Shown: piece by piece, positions 31,195-39,265 of the stretch
How positions within the stretch are numbered: position 1 is the first letter of the stretch
How the letters are laid out: each line of letters opens with the position of its first letter
Source of the DNA: E44-bin89 sp034409565
GTDB taxonomy: Bacteria > Chloroflexota > Dehalococcoidia > Dehalococcoidales > RBG-16-60-22
Direction: 5' to 3'
DNA length: 64,000 nucleotides
Assembly (NCBI GenBank): GCA_034409565.1
Contig: DAOUMS010000015.1
Coordinates: 62,001-126,000 of the forward strand
Position numbers and translations under genes: made by a program
Notes under the pieces: model-generated
The model's database searches: none
What the model was told of the DNA's origin: nothing
Seen by the model: the letters and a program-made list of their open reading frames with translations, nothing else

Positions 31195-32394
31195 TTACAC
31201 CCACCTTGTCTTTTTACTGAAACTCTTGGCGGAGGTGAGGGTGGGGATTTTTTCCGCCACGCATAAAGACTCCACCAGCTGCCAGAACTCGGCGCGGTCG
31301 GCGGCGGTGACCACCGCCTGTTCGTGGGCCTCGCTCAACGCCACCGGGTAGCCCTGCCCCCGGCGGCACTGGTCGAGCACCAAAGCATGCGCCATATCCA
31401 TCAGTTCACTGTTTTCCGCCACCCAGCGCGGCGTCTCCACCCGCGCCACCTCTTCCTCAAGCCGCAGGTAAAAGAAATAAACACGGTGCTCGCCGTAGTG
31501 TTCCTTAGTTATTTTAGATGGGCTGATAAAAAGCGCCGACCTCTCGCCCGGCTCAAGCGCGTCCATAAATAGCTCGCGGTCGGTCACTCCGGCCACGCCC
31601 TCGCAGTCCCGGTCTTTCCCGGGCGGGCAGAAATGGTCGCAGTCGGCCACTTCGTGCGGGCAGATGGCCACCCGCAACACGTTGACCACGTCGGTACTTC
31701 TCGGGAAGCTGATGTAGCTGGCCAGCGCCAGCTTCTTATCCCTGTTTTGTTTTCTCATCTCTTCAAGGCAGGGCAAAAAAACGTTGTCCAGCAGCGCCCC
31801 GGTGACGAAATCGGGATACGCCTCCAGTCCCCAGAGAATCAAAGTGCCATCGAGCAGCGCCAGAGAGATACTGCCCTGAGGCTGTTGCACAGCCAGCATA
31901 GAGAGATGGCGGCATTCCTCAACGGCACGCTTGATGCCGAGCAATGTGCCCTCCACCATCTGCTCGCGGCCGGTCGCCGCCGATGGCCTGAGCACCAGGT
32001 CTTCTTCTTCGGCGTAGAGGTGAGGTACACTGTCCAGGACGGCATCCGGCTCACCACCATACTTCAGGGCCACGGCGCCGATATTTATCAGGTAGCACCG
32101 CGTGGCGCGGTGGCGGTCAACGTCAATATGGGAGCCATCGGTGGCCAGCACGCTGAATTCGGCGGGAGTGGGGGGCGGCAGGTGTTTTCCCGCCAGCCCG
32201 GCGGCCAGTTCCGCCACCAGCCAGGTGGTCCGGCTGGCCGCTATTTTCCTTTTAAGCCTTTCAAGGTCAATGGCCTCGTCGCTGAAGATTTGCCGCGCAT
32301 AGTGAAGCCGCTGCTGCCTCTCGGCACGGCCTGCCTTCAGTCTCGCCACCATGTTGCTGGCCTGCGAGGCAATCTTGAATAGGTCCAGTGACAC
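31195..32394 (-). CDS. nurA: NurA-domain nuclease
   Basis: A 399-residue protein with the NurA fold, a 5'-3' nuclease that works with HerA. The metal-binding motif VLATDGSHIDVDRH is near residue 84, with further acidic positions in LALLDGTLILWGLEAYP (near 180) and the C-terminal FYLRLEEEVARVETPRW. The N-terminal helix region (KAGRAERQQRLHYARQIF) may contact HerA. It leads the herA-containing strand run, separated from herA by three small genes and the HAS-barrel gene. CxxC-like Cys in DCDHFCPPGKDRDC suggest an inserted metal site. Confidence 0.88.
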   Translation of the reverse strand: MSLDLFKIASQASNMVARLKAGRAERQQRLHYARQIFSDEAIDLERLKRKIAASRTTWLVAELAAGLAGKHLPPPTPAEFSVLATDGSHIDVDRHRATRCYLINIGAVALKYGGEPDAVLDSVPHLYAEEEDLVLRPSAATGREQMVEGTLLGIKRAVEECRHLSMLAVQQPQGSISLALLDGTLILWGLEAYPDFVTGALLDNVFLPCLEEMRKQNRDKKLALASYISFPRSTDVVNVLRVAICPHEVADCDHFCPPGKDRDCEGVAGVTDRELFMDALEPGERSALFISPSKITKEHYGEHRVYFFYLRLEEEVARVETPRWVAENSELMDMAHALVLDQCRRGQGYPVALSEAHEQAVVTAADRAEFWQLVESLCVAEKIPTLTSAKSFSKKTRWV

Positions 32395-32415
32395 CTCTCT
32401 TCCCCCCTACGGCCA

Positions 32416-32444
32416 AGTATAATTCATCACTGGTTTGAACTCAA
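32416..32444 (-). promoter_or_regulatory. Promoter for nurA
   Basis: Minus-strand TTGAGT (32439-32444) and TATACT (32416-32421), spacer 17. Predicted start near 32409, 15 bases before the ATG. Confidence 0.5.
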
Positions 32445-32497
32445 TAGCCGGTGAGACGCCGTACATACGGGTATGATATGATAAGAGAGAGGGTTTT

Positions 32498-33115
32498 ATG
32501 CTTCCAATTCTGGCGAGCGTTATCGTTATTTCCTTTTCCGGGGTCATGATGCCCGGCCCCTTGTTCGCCGTCACGCTGGCTAAAAGCTACAAGTCGCCGT
32601 GGTCAGGGGTCTGGATAGCGCTCGGCCACGCCGTTATTGAAATCCCCCTCATCCTGCTCATCTACTTTGGCTTTGCCCAGTTCTTTCAGAACGACACCGT
32701 GCGACTGGTACTGAGCGTGGCCGGTAGCGGCATGATTATCTGGCTGGGGGTGAGCATGTTCCGCTCCCGCACCGAGGTCACCGGGAAAGGGAAAGACCTG
32801 CCCTACAGCGCCTTCACCGCTGGTATCCTGACCAGCGGTTTCAACCCCTTTTTTTTGGTCTGGTGGGCAACCATCGGCAGCATGCTCATCATGCGCATCC
32901 TTGAGTTCGGCACGATTGGCCTGATTATCTTCGCCATCGTGCACTGGCTGTGTGACCTGGTCTGGCTGACGCTGGTATCCAACGTGATTTACCGGACGTC
33001 TACCTTCTGGCACCAGAAAGTGCAAGAATGGCTCTTCATTGCCTGTAGCCTGCTGCTGGTCGGCTTTGGCGTCTGGTTTTTAGTATCTGGCATTCAACTG
33101 GTGATTAGAGGTTAA
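32498..33115 (+). CDS. LysE-family translocator
   Basis: A 205-residue membrane exporter of the LysE/RhtB superfamily with about six hydrophobic helices. The N-terminal SFSGVMMPGPLFAVTLAKSYK is the family signature, and GFNPFFLVWWATIGS is the matching second-repeat motif. LysE/RhtB members export amino acids or metals; the substrate here is unknown. GAGAGAGGG precedes the ATG. The next gene starts two bases after its stop. Confidence 0.9.
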   Translation: MLPILASVIVISFSGVMMPGPLFAVTLAKSYKSPWSGVWIALGHAVIEIPLILLIYFGFAQFFQNDTVRLVLSVAGSGMIIWLGVSMFRSRTEVTGKGKDLPYSAFTAGILTSGFNPFFLVWWATIGSMLIMRILEFGTIGLIIFAIVHWLCDLVWLTLVSNVIYRTSTFWHQKVQEWLFIACSLLLVGFGVWFLVSGIQLVIRG

Positions 33116-33117
33116 CG

Positions 33118-34152
33118 ATGAAAGTAGGTTATGTTTACGACCCCGTATATCTGAAGCATGAGACTGGCCACCATCCGGAAAACGCCCAGCGCCTCGAGGC
33201 CATCATGGCCCACCTTAAGGAAACCAGGCTCACAGAGCAGTTAATGCTCATCAAGCCCCGCCCGGCCACCGTGAAAGAGGTGACCTATGTCCACCAGTTG
33301 TCATACGTTTCACGCATCCAGGATGCGGCACTGCGAGGCGGCGGCTGGCTTGACGCTGACACGGTCATGTCGCCGGACTCTTATGATGCCGCGCTGTACG
33401 CCGCCGGTGGTGTCATTGAGGCAACCGATGCCGTTAGCAAAGGCAGGGTAACCAGCGCCTTTGCCCTGGTCAGACCCCCCGGCCACCACGCCACGGCATT
33501 GATGGCCATGGGCTTCTGCCTTTTCAACAACATCGCCATCGCCACCCAGCATGCTCTGAGGAAGCACCACATCGAAAAGGTCGCCATCATTGATTTCGAT
33601 GTGCACCACGGCAATGGCACTCAGGAAGCCTTTTCCAGCAACCCGCAGGTCCTCTACATCTCTACCCACCAGCACCCCCACTTTCCGGGCACCGGCAACA
33701 TCGGTGAGACCGGGAGCAGTGCCGCCGCCGGCAGCAAGGTCAATATCCCCCTGCCCGGCGGCTGCGGCGACAATGAATACCGGCAGGTGTTCGAGCAAAT
33801 CATCGTGCCGGTGACCAGACGCTTCCGACCGCAGCTCATCATGGTGTCCGCCGGCTACGACCCGCACTGGAAAGACCGCCTAGCCATGATGGAGGTCAGC
33901 ACCACCGGCTTCGCCGAAATGGTACAGTCCATCAAAAGCCTGGCCGATGAGCTCTGCGGCGGGAAGATAGTCATTACTCTTGAGGGTGGCTACGACCTGA
34001 AAGCGCTGGCGACATCGGTAAAGGCAACCTTCGATGTCCTGCTCGGCAAGAATGATATTGAAGACCCGCTGGGACAGCCGGAGCGCCGCTGGCAGACCCC
34101 GGACATCACCAGCCTGATTGAGGCGATAAAAGAAACGCACCACATTGACTGA
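33118..34152 (+). CDS. Histone deacetylase-family (AcuC-like) amidohydrolase
   Basis: A 344-residue zinc hydrolase of the class II HDAC/acetoin utilisation family. Motifs seen are RPPGHHATALMAMGFCLFNN (near 117-136), DFDVHHGNGTQEAF (near 158), STHQHPHFPGTG and VSAGYDPHWKDRL. The Asp and His zinc ligands are present. Bacterial members deacetylate proteins, polyamines or small amides. It lies tightly behind the LysE exporter. A Sir2 deacylase at 42.2 kb is a second deacetylase in the window. Confidence 0.92.
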   Translation: MKVGYVYDPVYLKHETGHHPENAQRLEAIMAHLKETRLTEQLMLIKPRPATVKEVTYVHQLSYVSRIQDAALRGGGWLDADTVMSPDSYDAALYAAGGVIEATDAVSKGRVTSAFALVRPPGHHATALMAMGFCLFNNIAIATQHALRKHHIEKVAIIDFDVHHGNGTQEAFSSNPQVLYISTHQHPHFPGTGNIGETGSSAAAGSKVNIPLPGGCGDNEYRQVFEQIIVPVTRRFRPQLIMVSAGYDPHWKDRLAMMEVSTTGFAEMVQSIKSLADELCGGKIVITLEGGYDLKALATSVKATFDVLLGKNDIEDPLGQPERRWQTPDITSLIEAIKETHHID

Positions 34153-34160
34153 AAAAGACG

Positions 34161-34304
34161 ATGAAGGACTTTATATTTTATGCCATTGCCGCTAATATAA
34201 TTGCCCTGATAGCCGCGCTTGCCGGGGCAAGCCTGGCGGTGATTCTGTTTTCTTCCTTACTGATTCCCCCGATTATTCTTATTCTCATCAGGATTCTCCG
34301 CTAG
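34161..34304 (+). CDS. Small membrane protein (47 residues)
   Basis: ATG at 34161, eight bases after the deacetylase stop, TAG at 34302-34304. The product is almost entirely hydrophobic (two segments) and ends in LIRILR. The ribosome site is poor (AAAAAGA), but tight spacing after the operon could allow coupling. No family recognised. Confidence 0.45.
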   Translation: MKDFIFYAIAANIIALIAALAGASLAVILFSSLLIPPIILILIRILR

Positions 34305-34394
34305 ATAGACTGTCAAACGCCTGATTCAAAGTCACCAATCTCAATCGTCGTAATTGCACGGACAAGGGACTGACTCCCCATATGCAAACTACTA

Positions 34395-34423
34395 TTGACA
34401 CTACTTCCCCATACACATAAAGT
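34395..34423 (+). promoter_or_regulatory. Promoter for the transglutaminase-like gene
   Basis: TTGACA (34395-34400) and TAAAGT (34418-34423), spacer 17. The gene starts at 34484. Confidence 0.55.
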
Positions 34424-34483
34424 ATTAGATAAATTCCGCCTTTTAATAAGGGCTCTTTTATGTAATATACAGGGAGCTATCAA

Positions 34484-35770
34484 TTGCCACTGAGTGAAAG
34501 GGATTATTACAGAGAGCGTTTTAGGGGTGCACCCAAACCACCTAAGCCAAGACGTTCGCTATCAGGATGTGGGTGTTTGTTAACGGTTATAGTTTTAATT
34601 ACCGTCGCCATAGTGCTGGTGATTATAGTAGGGGCACTATCAGACAATCAAAACTCAAGTTATCAGACTAGCCCTCCCAGAATTCCAACACCATCTCCTA
34701 AGCCAGCACCAGTACAAACACCAGAACCAGAGTCAACTCCAGCGCCGATGCCAACACCAGTAACTCCACCACCAGCACCAGAGCCAGAGCAAACCCCAGT
34801 ACCTATTCCCAAACCTTCTGAAGAACCTACATCATGGTCGGTACAATTGCCAAACGTAATAAAAGAGGTTAATCAATCCACCGAAGTTATTACAAGACAA
34901 CACATATGGACATATAAAGGTGAGTGGACTTGGGAAGGGGATATACCGCGATTATTATATGAATACTATCAAGAAATACCACGTCCCCCCACAAAAAATT
35001 ATTCAGTTTATGTGACTCATCCATTAGACGATATCTATATAGAACACCTCGTGGAAAAGATACAGAAAGCTGCCCAGGAAGCTAGCTTTAGTGAATATGA
35101 GACTGTAGAGTTTGCTGCTAGCTTTGTTCAAAGTCTGCCATATACTGCTGACTCTATTACTACCCATTACGATGAATATCCGAGATATCCGATTGAAACC
35201 CTTGTAGATAAAGGCGGTGATTGTGAGGATACCTCAATCCTTCTAGCATCACTAATTGATAAGATGGGTTACGGGGTAGTTTTAATAGAGCTACCTGACC
35301 ATTGCGCGGTAGGTGTAAAGGGTGGTGAGAATGTATATGGCACATACTGGGAGTATGAGGGTATTAAATATTACTACATAGAGACTACAGGTAAAGGGTG
35401 GGGAATTGGTGAACTACCAGAAGAATATGAGAATAGTTCGGCTGCTATTTACCCTATGGTTCCAACTCCAATTCTTACTCATGAGTGGAGCCTAAAAGGT
35501 AGAGGAAATACAGGCGAACTGGGGGTCACGGTTTACAACTTAGGGACTGCTACAGCTTATAATGTATCTGTATTGGCAGGTTTTGATGCAGGTGAAGGTA
35601 TGCTTTGGAATGGACAGCAAAGTGAACCCTTTCAAATACGAGCTGACCATCAGGTTACAGTTAAGTTGAATCTCCGAGTACCGCTAGGTAAGCACACACG
35701 TGCTATTATACAAATAGGGATTGATGATATTCTTGTGGATGAAAGCCATTCTAAGTGGTTTGATACTTAG
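34484..35770 (+). CDS. Membrane-anchored transglutaminase-like protein
   Basis: TTG start at 34484 with AGGGAG seven bases ahead; 428 residues. A cytoplasmic tail and one membrane helix (CLLTVIVLITVAIVLVIIVGA, about 32-52, in two parts) are followed by a Pro/Thr-rich linker (about 60-110), so the rest lies outside. The transglutaminase core has GGDCEDTSILLASL (Cys), DHCAVGVKG (His) and YYIETTGKGWGIGE, where the third catalytic position is Glu instead of the usual Asp. The C-terminus (about 325-428) resembles a CARDB-type beta sandwich. AT-rich, unlike its neighbours. Likely a cell-surface protease or cross-linker; substrate unknown. Confidence 0.78.
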   Translation: MPLSERDYYRERFRGAPKPPKPRRSLSGCGCLLTVIVLITVAIVLVIIVGALSDNQNSSYQTSPPRIPTPSPKPAPVQTPEPESTPAPMPTPVTPPPAPEPEQTPVPIPKPSEEPTSWSVQLPNVIKEVNQSTEVITRQHIWTYKGEWTWEGDIPRLLYEYYQEIPRPPTKNYSVYVTHPLDDIYIEHLVEKIQKAAQEASFSEYETVEFAASFVQSLPYTADSITTHYDEYPRYPIETLVDKGGDCEDTSILLASLIDKMGYGVVLIELPDHCAVGVKGGENVYGTYWEYEGIKYYYIETTGKGWGIGELPEEYENSSAAIYPMVPTPILTHEWSLKGRGNTGELGVTVYNLGTATAYNVSVLAGFDAGEGMLWNGQQSEPFQIRADHQVTVKLNLRVPLGKHTRAIIQIGIDDILVDESHSKWFDT

Positions 35771-35890
35771 CGCGGTTAAATGTCTCAAGTCAAAGTGTTA
35801 TAAATTCCCCAACCTTTAACAACTTAATCTTCAATTCCAATTTTGTGACGACATTCCATACCCAAGAATTCGCCTCTTATTCACGCGGCA

Positions 35891-35919
35891 TTGACAAATA
35901 TGTCCGATACCATTAAGTT
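35891..35919 (+). promoter_or_regulatory. Weak promoter for a 30-residue gene
   Basis: TTGACA (35891-35896) and TAAGTT (35914-35919), spacer 17. The -35 box is perfect; the -10 box is poor. Confidence 0.35.
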
Positions 35920-35925
35920 TAGGTT

Positions 35926-36018
35926 ATGGAACGCCTGCAAATACTATATGTACTGCTTGGAGTTTCCGCTGTCATATTTTGTGCCGGCATAGTGCTTCTA
36001 ATCATATATGCCTGCTGA
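35926..36018 (+). CDS. Small single-helix membrane protein (30 residues)
   Basis: ATG at 35926, TGA at 36016-36018. The product MERLQILYVLLGV continues into one hydrophobic helix with two Cys and ends in YAC. The predicted promoter would give an almost leaderless message and there is no Shine-Dalgarno sequence. It is tentative. Confidence 0.35.
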   Translation: MERLQILYVLLGVSAVIFCAGIVLLIIYAC

Positions 36019-36095
36019 CTTCCAGCCCCCCGGCCAATGCCATCCGCCTCTCAATAGTCATAACTGCATTCCGCGCGTATTATACGTAGCTGGCC

Positions 36096-37007
36096 TTAAG
36101 ACGCATCATGGCGCAAGTCCGGCGGGAGGGGGCACTGTTCACACTTTTCGTCACAGGGTTCCACGTGGATGGTCACGCTGGCCTGATGCAACTTGTTCTT
36201 AATGTCCTGCTCCAGGTGGTCGCACATTCTGTGCGCATCCTCCAGGCTGGTTTCTTTCGGCATGACCAAGTGCAGGTCAATGTAACGATGACTTCCCGCC
36301 TTCCGTGTCCGCAGCTGGTGAAACTCAACCAGTTCACCGACGTGCTCCATTATCGCAGCTTTGATGACGCTTTCTTCAACTTCAGGCAGCCTGACGTCCA
36401 TCAACCCGCCAAAAGACTTCCTCAGCACATCATAAGCCGATTTGAAAATGACCAGAGAAACGAGCAGGGCGATAACCGGGTCAATGATGACAAGGCTGGT
36501 GAAGCGGATGACCACCAGTCCCACCAGTACCCCGGCCGCGGAATAAACATCCGCCGCAATATTATGCGCATTGGCCTCAAGCGCCACCGAATCGGTAGCC
36601 CTGGATACCTTAAGCAAATACCTTGACAGGAAAACGCTGGTTATAATGGAAACCAGCATCACGCCTATGCCAGCTTCAGTCAATTCCAGAGTTGCCCCGG
36701 TGATGATGCGGCGTATCGCGGAATATATAATCAGGCCACCGGCGGCAAAAATCAGCCCCGCCTGCACCACGGCGGCGATGTTCTCCACCTTGCCATGGCC
36801 AAACGGATGCTCCTCATCAGCCGGCCGGGTAGCAATTACCACGGCAAAAAAGGTAATGGCAATGGCAAACAAATCGAGAAAACTATCCGCCGCCTGGGCC
36901 AGGACACTGATGCTCCCCGTGATGACCCCCACCACCACCTTGAGCCCTATCAGCCCGATGACGGCACCCAGAGAAAGCTTGGCCGCACGGCGCCTCGTGG
37001 CAAACAT
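36096..37007 (-). CDS. Cation diffusion facilitator transporter
   Basis: Exports divalent metal ions (Zn, Co, Fe or Mn) by proton exchange. The start is the ATG at 37007 with GGGGAG ahead; a longer frame runs into secF and is rejected. Of 303 residues, the membrane part holds the metal motif AADSFLDLFAIAITFFA (helix 2) and HPFGHGKVENIAA; helix 5 has EANAHNIAADVYS, with another metal pair. The cytoplasmic C-terminal domain (ESVIKAAIMEHVGEL) ends with a Cys/His-rich tail VEPCDEKCEQCPLPP, an extra metal-binding feature. It lies 10 bases after secF and may be cotranscribed. Confidence 0.93.
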   Translation of the reverse strand: MFATRRRAAKLSLGAVIGLIGLKVVVGVITGSISVLAQAADSFLDLFAIAITFFAVVIATRPADEEHPFGHGKVENIAAVVQAGLIFAAGGLIIYSAIRRIITGATLELTEAGIGVMLVSIITSVFLSRYLLKVSRATDSVALEANAHNIAADVYSAAGVLVGLVVIRFTSLVIIDPVIALLVSLVIFKSAYDVLRKSFGGLMDVRLPEVEESVIKAAIMEHVGELVEFHQLRTRKAGSHRYIDLHLVMPKETSLEDAHRMCDHLEQDIKNKLHQASVTIHVEPCDEKCEQCPLPPDLRHDAS

Positions 37008-37017
37008 CAATTCTCCC

Positions 37018-37941
37018 CTACTTGGCTGACTTTGCCCAAGCGAAAGGCAGCCAGCTAATGAAACGCCGCCACTCCCCTTTGTCCCAGACCACCAGCAGCG
37101 TGGGGGCAACGCAGATGGAGCTGAACGTACCGGCGATGATGCCGATAATGAGAACGGCGACCAGATTCTGAATGGTGGCACCAACGAAGAACAGCAGCGC
37201 CAGGACCACAACCAGGGTGGTGAGGCTGGTATTTATGGAGCGACCGAGGGTCTCTACCAGGCTGTTGTTGACCACCGTCTCAAAGCTGGTGCTTGTGTCC
37301 AGTCGTATATTTTCCCGTATGCGGTCAAAGATGACCACGGTGTTGTTCACACTGTAGCCAATCACCGCCAGGATGCCGGTGATGAACATCATGTTGACCT
37401 GCCAGTTCAGTATGCCGCCCAGAATGGAGAAGACACCCAATGCCACCAGAGCATCGTGGACCAGGGCGATGATGGCACAGGTGCCGTAGTGGAAAGGTCT
37501 GGGCATGCGGCGGAACGCCCAGGTGACGTAGAGCAGTATGCCCAGCGCCGCCACGGCCACGGCGATAATCGCCGTCCTGACCGTCTCGGTAGCGATCATT
37601 GGCGACACCGAGGAGAACTCCGGCTCGGTAAGCTCGCCAAACCTGGCCTCAAGGCCGGCTTCCAGCGCTGTCTTGCCCTCCGCATCCAGTTCCTCGGTAC
37701 GTATCAGGTAGTCGCCGGTGCCGGTACGCTGGATAATCACGTTGACATGACCCAGGTCGGCCAGAGCTGTCTTGAGCTCGTCCTGCGCCACATCCTGTTC
37801 AAAATCAACGGTGAGCAGCGAGCCGCTGCTGAACTCGATGCCCGTTTTCAGGCCAACGGTCAGCAGGGAGATTATCCCGATGAGGATAATCACTCCCGAG
37901 ATTAAGAAGAACTGAAACCTTCTGCCGACAATATCAAACAT
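37018..37941 (-). CDS. secF: Protein translocase subunit SecF
   Basis: Membrane partner of SecYEG that helps late steps of protein export. The 307-residue protein has the FEFSSGSLLTVDF-like motif (KTGIEFSSGSLLTVDFEQ, near 30) and the C-terminal RND-like helices with GYSVNNTVVIFDRIREN. It overlaps secD by eight bases and is the second gene of secD-secF. Confidence 0.95.
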   Translation of the reverse strand: MFDIVGRRFQFFLISGVIILIGIISLLTVGLKTGIEFSSGSLLTVDFEQDVAQDELKTALADLGHVNVIIQRTGTGDYLIRTEELDAEGKTALEAGLEARFGELTEPEFSSVSPMIATETVRTAIIAVAVAALGILLYVTWAFRRMPRPFHYGTCAIIALVHDALVALGVFSILGGILNWQVNMMFITGILAVIGYSVNNTVVIFDRIRENIRLDTSTSFETVVNNSLVETLGRSINTSLTTLVVVLALLFFVGATIQNLVAVLIIGIIAGTFSSICVAPTLLVVWDKGEWRRFISWLPFAWAKSAK

Positions 37942-39253
37942 TTCTTTTGCCCAACCATACGCTGAAAAGGTGCGTCTTCTTGGACAGTGGCCCGCCCACG
38001 AACAGGCGCAGCAGGGTGCGGGTCACCACGATGGCGGAGAACATGCTCACCAGCACGCCGATGAGCAGAGTCACGGCAAAGCCGGCCACCGGTGCGCCGC
38101 CGACGATGCTGTTGCCCACCCAGATGAGAATGACACAGACAATGATGGTGGTGATGTTGCTGTCCCGGATAGCGGTCCAGGCACGGTTAAAGCCAGCCTC
38201 AATAGCTGCGCCGAGGGTACGCCCGGTACGTATTTCCTCCTTCATCCGCTCGAAGATGAGCACATTGGCGTCCACCGCCATGCCGATGGAGAGAATGAAG
38301 CCGCCAAGACCGGCCAGAGTCAGCGTGACCGGCCAGAGCTTGAAGATGGCCAGCACGATGACGCCGTAGAACACCAGGGCCAGGCAGGACAAAAGGCCGG
38401 AAACACGGTAGTACGCCATCATGAAGAGCATCACCAGAATGATGCCGATGATGCCCGCCTTCACGCTCATATCAATAAAATCGGCGCCCAGTATGGGGGA
38501 TACCGTCTGGTCGTAAATCGGGGTCATCGGCAGCGGAATGCGCCCGGCATTGAGCAGCTGGGACAGCTCCTGCGCCTCATTCAGGCTCAGGCCCTCAATC
38601 TGCCCGCTTTCCGAAATCTTGGAGCGGACGATGGGGGCAATTGGCTCGCCGTCATCCCCGAGCAGGGGTTCCCCGCTCAGGAAAATGCCCAGCGGTTCCC
38701 CGATAAGCCGTCCGGTAACTTCCTCGGAGATTTTCCTGCCTTCGTTGTTCCACTCAAAGATGAGCAGTACTTCACCAAACTGCCCCGTGCTGACATAGGT
38801 ATTTTCCCTGAAGTAAGAGCTGTTAAGCTCCTTTTCCTGTCCAGCAATGACCGCCGTGGCCGGTATCCATTCCTCCTCCCCTTCTTTGCCTTCAAGCTCG
38901 CGGAACTCGATGAGTGCCGTCTGCCCGATGAGCTTTTTGGCCTTGTCCGCCTCGCCGATGCCCGGCAACTCCACCAAGATACGGTCGGCACCCTGCTTCT
39001 GTATCACCGGCTCGGTTACGCCGAGGATATTAATGCGCCGCTCGATGACGGCCACGGCACCATCAATGGCCTCGCCCTCCTTCCCCGGCTCAACATCCGA
39101 AAAGTCGGCCAGATAGACCATGTGGACTCCGCCCTTCAAATCAAGGCCGAGGCGCATGCCCTCACGGCCCAACAGCGGGTAGAGGAGGGCAATAAGGGCA
39201 AAGGCGAAAAGGGCCATTACTATAGACAAGGTAACCAGATTTCTCGTGCTCAT
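37934..39253 (-). CDS. secD: Protein translocase subunit SecD
   Basis: Works with SecF in proton-driven export. The 439 residues show LGLDLKGGVHMVYL (near 35), the P1 domain with ERRINILGVTEPVIQKQGADRILVELPGI in segments, and the C-terminal membrane part with GMAVDANVLIFERMKEEI. Length is short to normal for SecD. The secD-secF order with a cation transporter and, in front, a CCA-enzyme gene is seen directly; yajC is not nearby. Confidence 0.95.
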   Translation of the reverse strand: MSTRNLVTLSIVMALFAFALIALLYPLLGREGMRLGLDLKGGVHMVYLADFSDVEPGKEGEAIDGAVAVIERRINILGVTEPVIQKQGADRILVELPGIGEADKAKKLIGQTALIEFRELEGKEGEEEWIPATAVIAGQEKELNSSYFRENTYVSTGQFGEVLLIFEWNNEGRKISEEVTGRLIGEPLGIFLSGEPLLGDDGEPIAPIVRSKISESGQIEGLSLNEAQELSQLLNAGRIPLPMTPIYDQTVSPILGADFIDMSVKAGIIGIILVMLFMMAYYRVSGLLSCLALVFYGVIVLAIFKLWPVTLTLAGLGGFILSIGMAVDANVLIFERMKEEIRTGRTLGAAIEAGFNRAWTAIRDSNITTIIVCVILIWVGNSIVGGAPVAGFAVTLLIGVLVSMFSAIVVTRTLLRLFVGGPLSKKTHLFSVWLGKRNV

Positions 39254-39265
39254 TGCTCTAAAACA

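Noticed and set aside
36096..37211. 371-residue version of the cation exporter
   Set aside because: The N-terminal 68 residues run through secF and have no membrane or family pattern; the ATG at 37007 has a good ribosome site.
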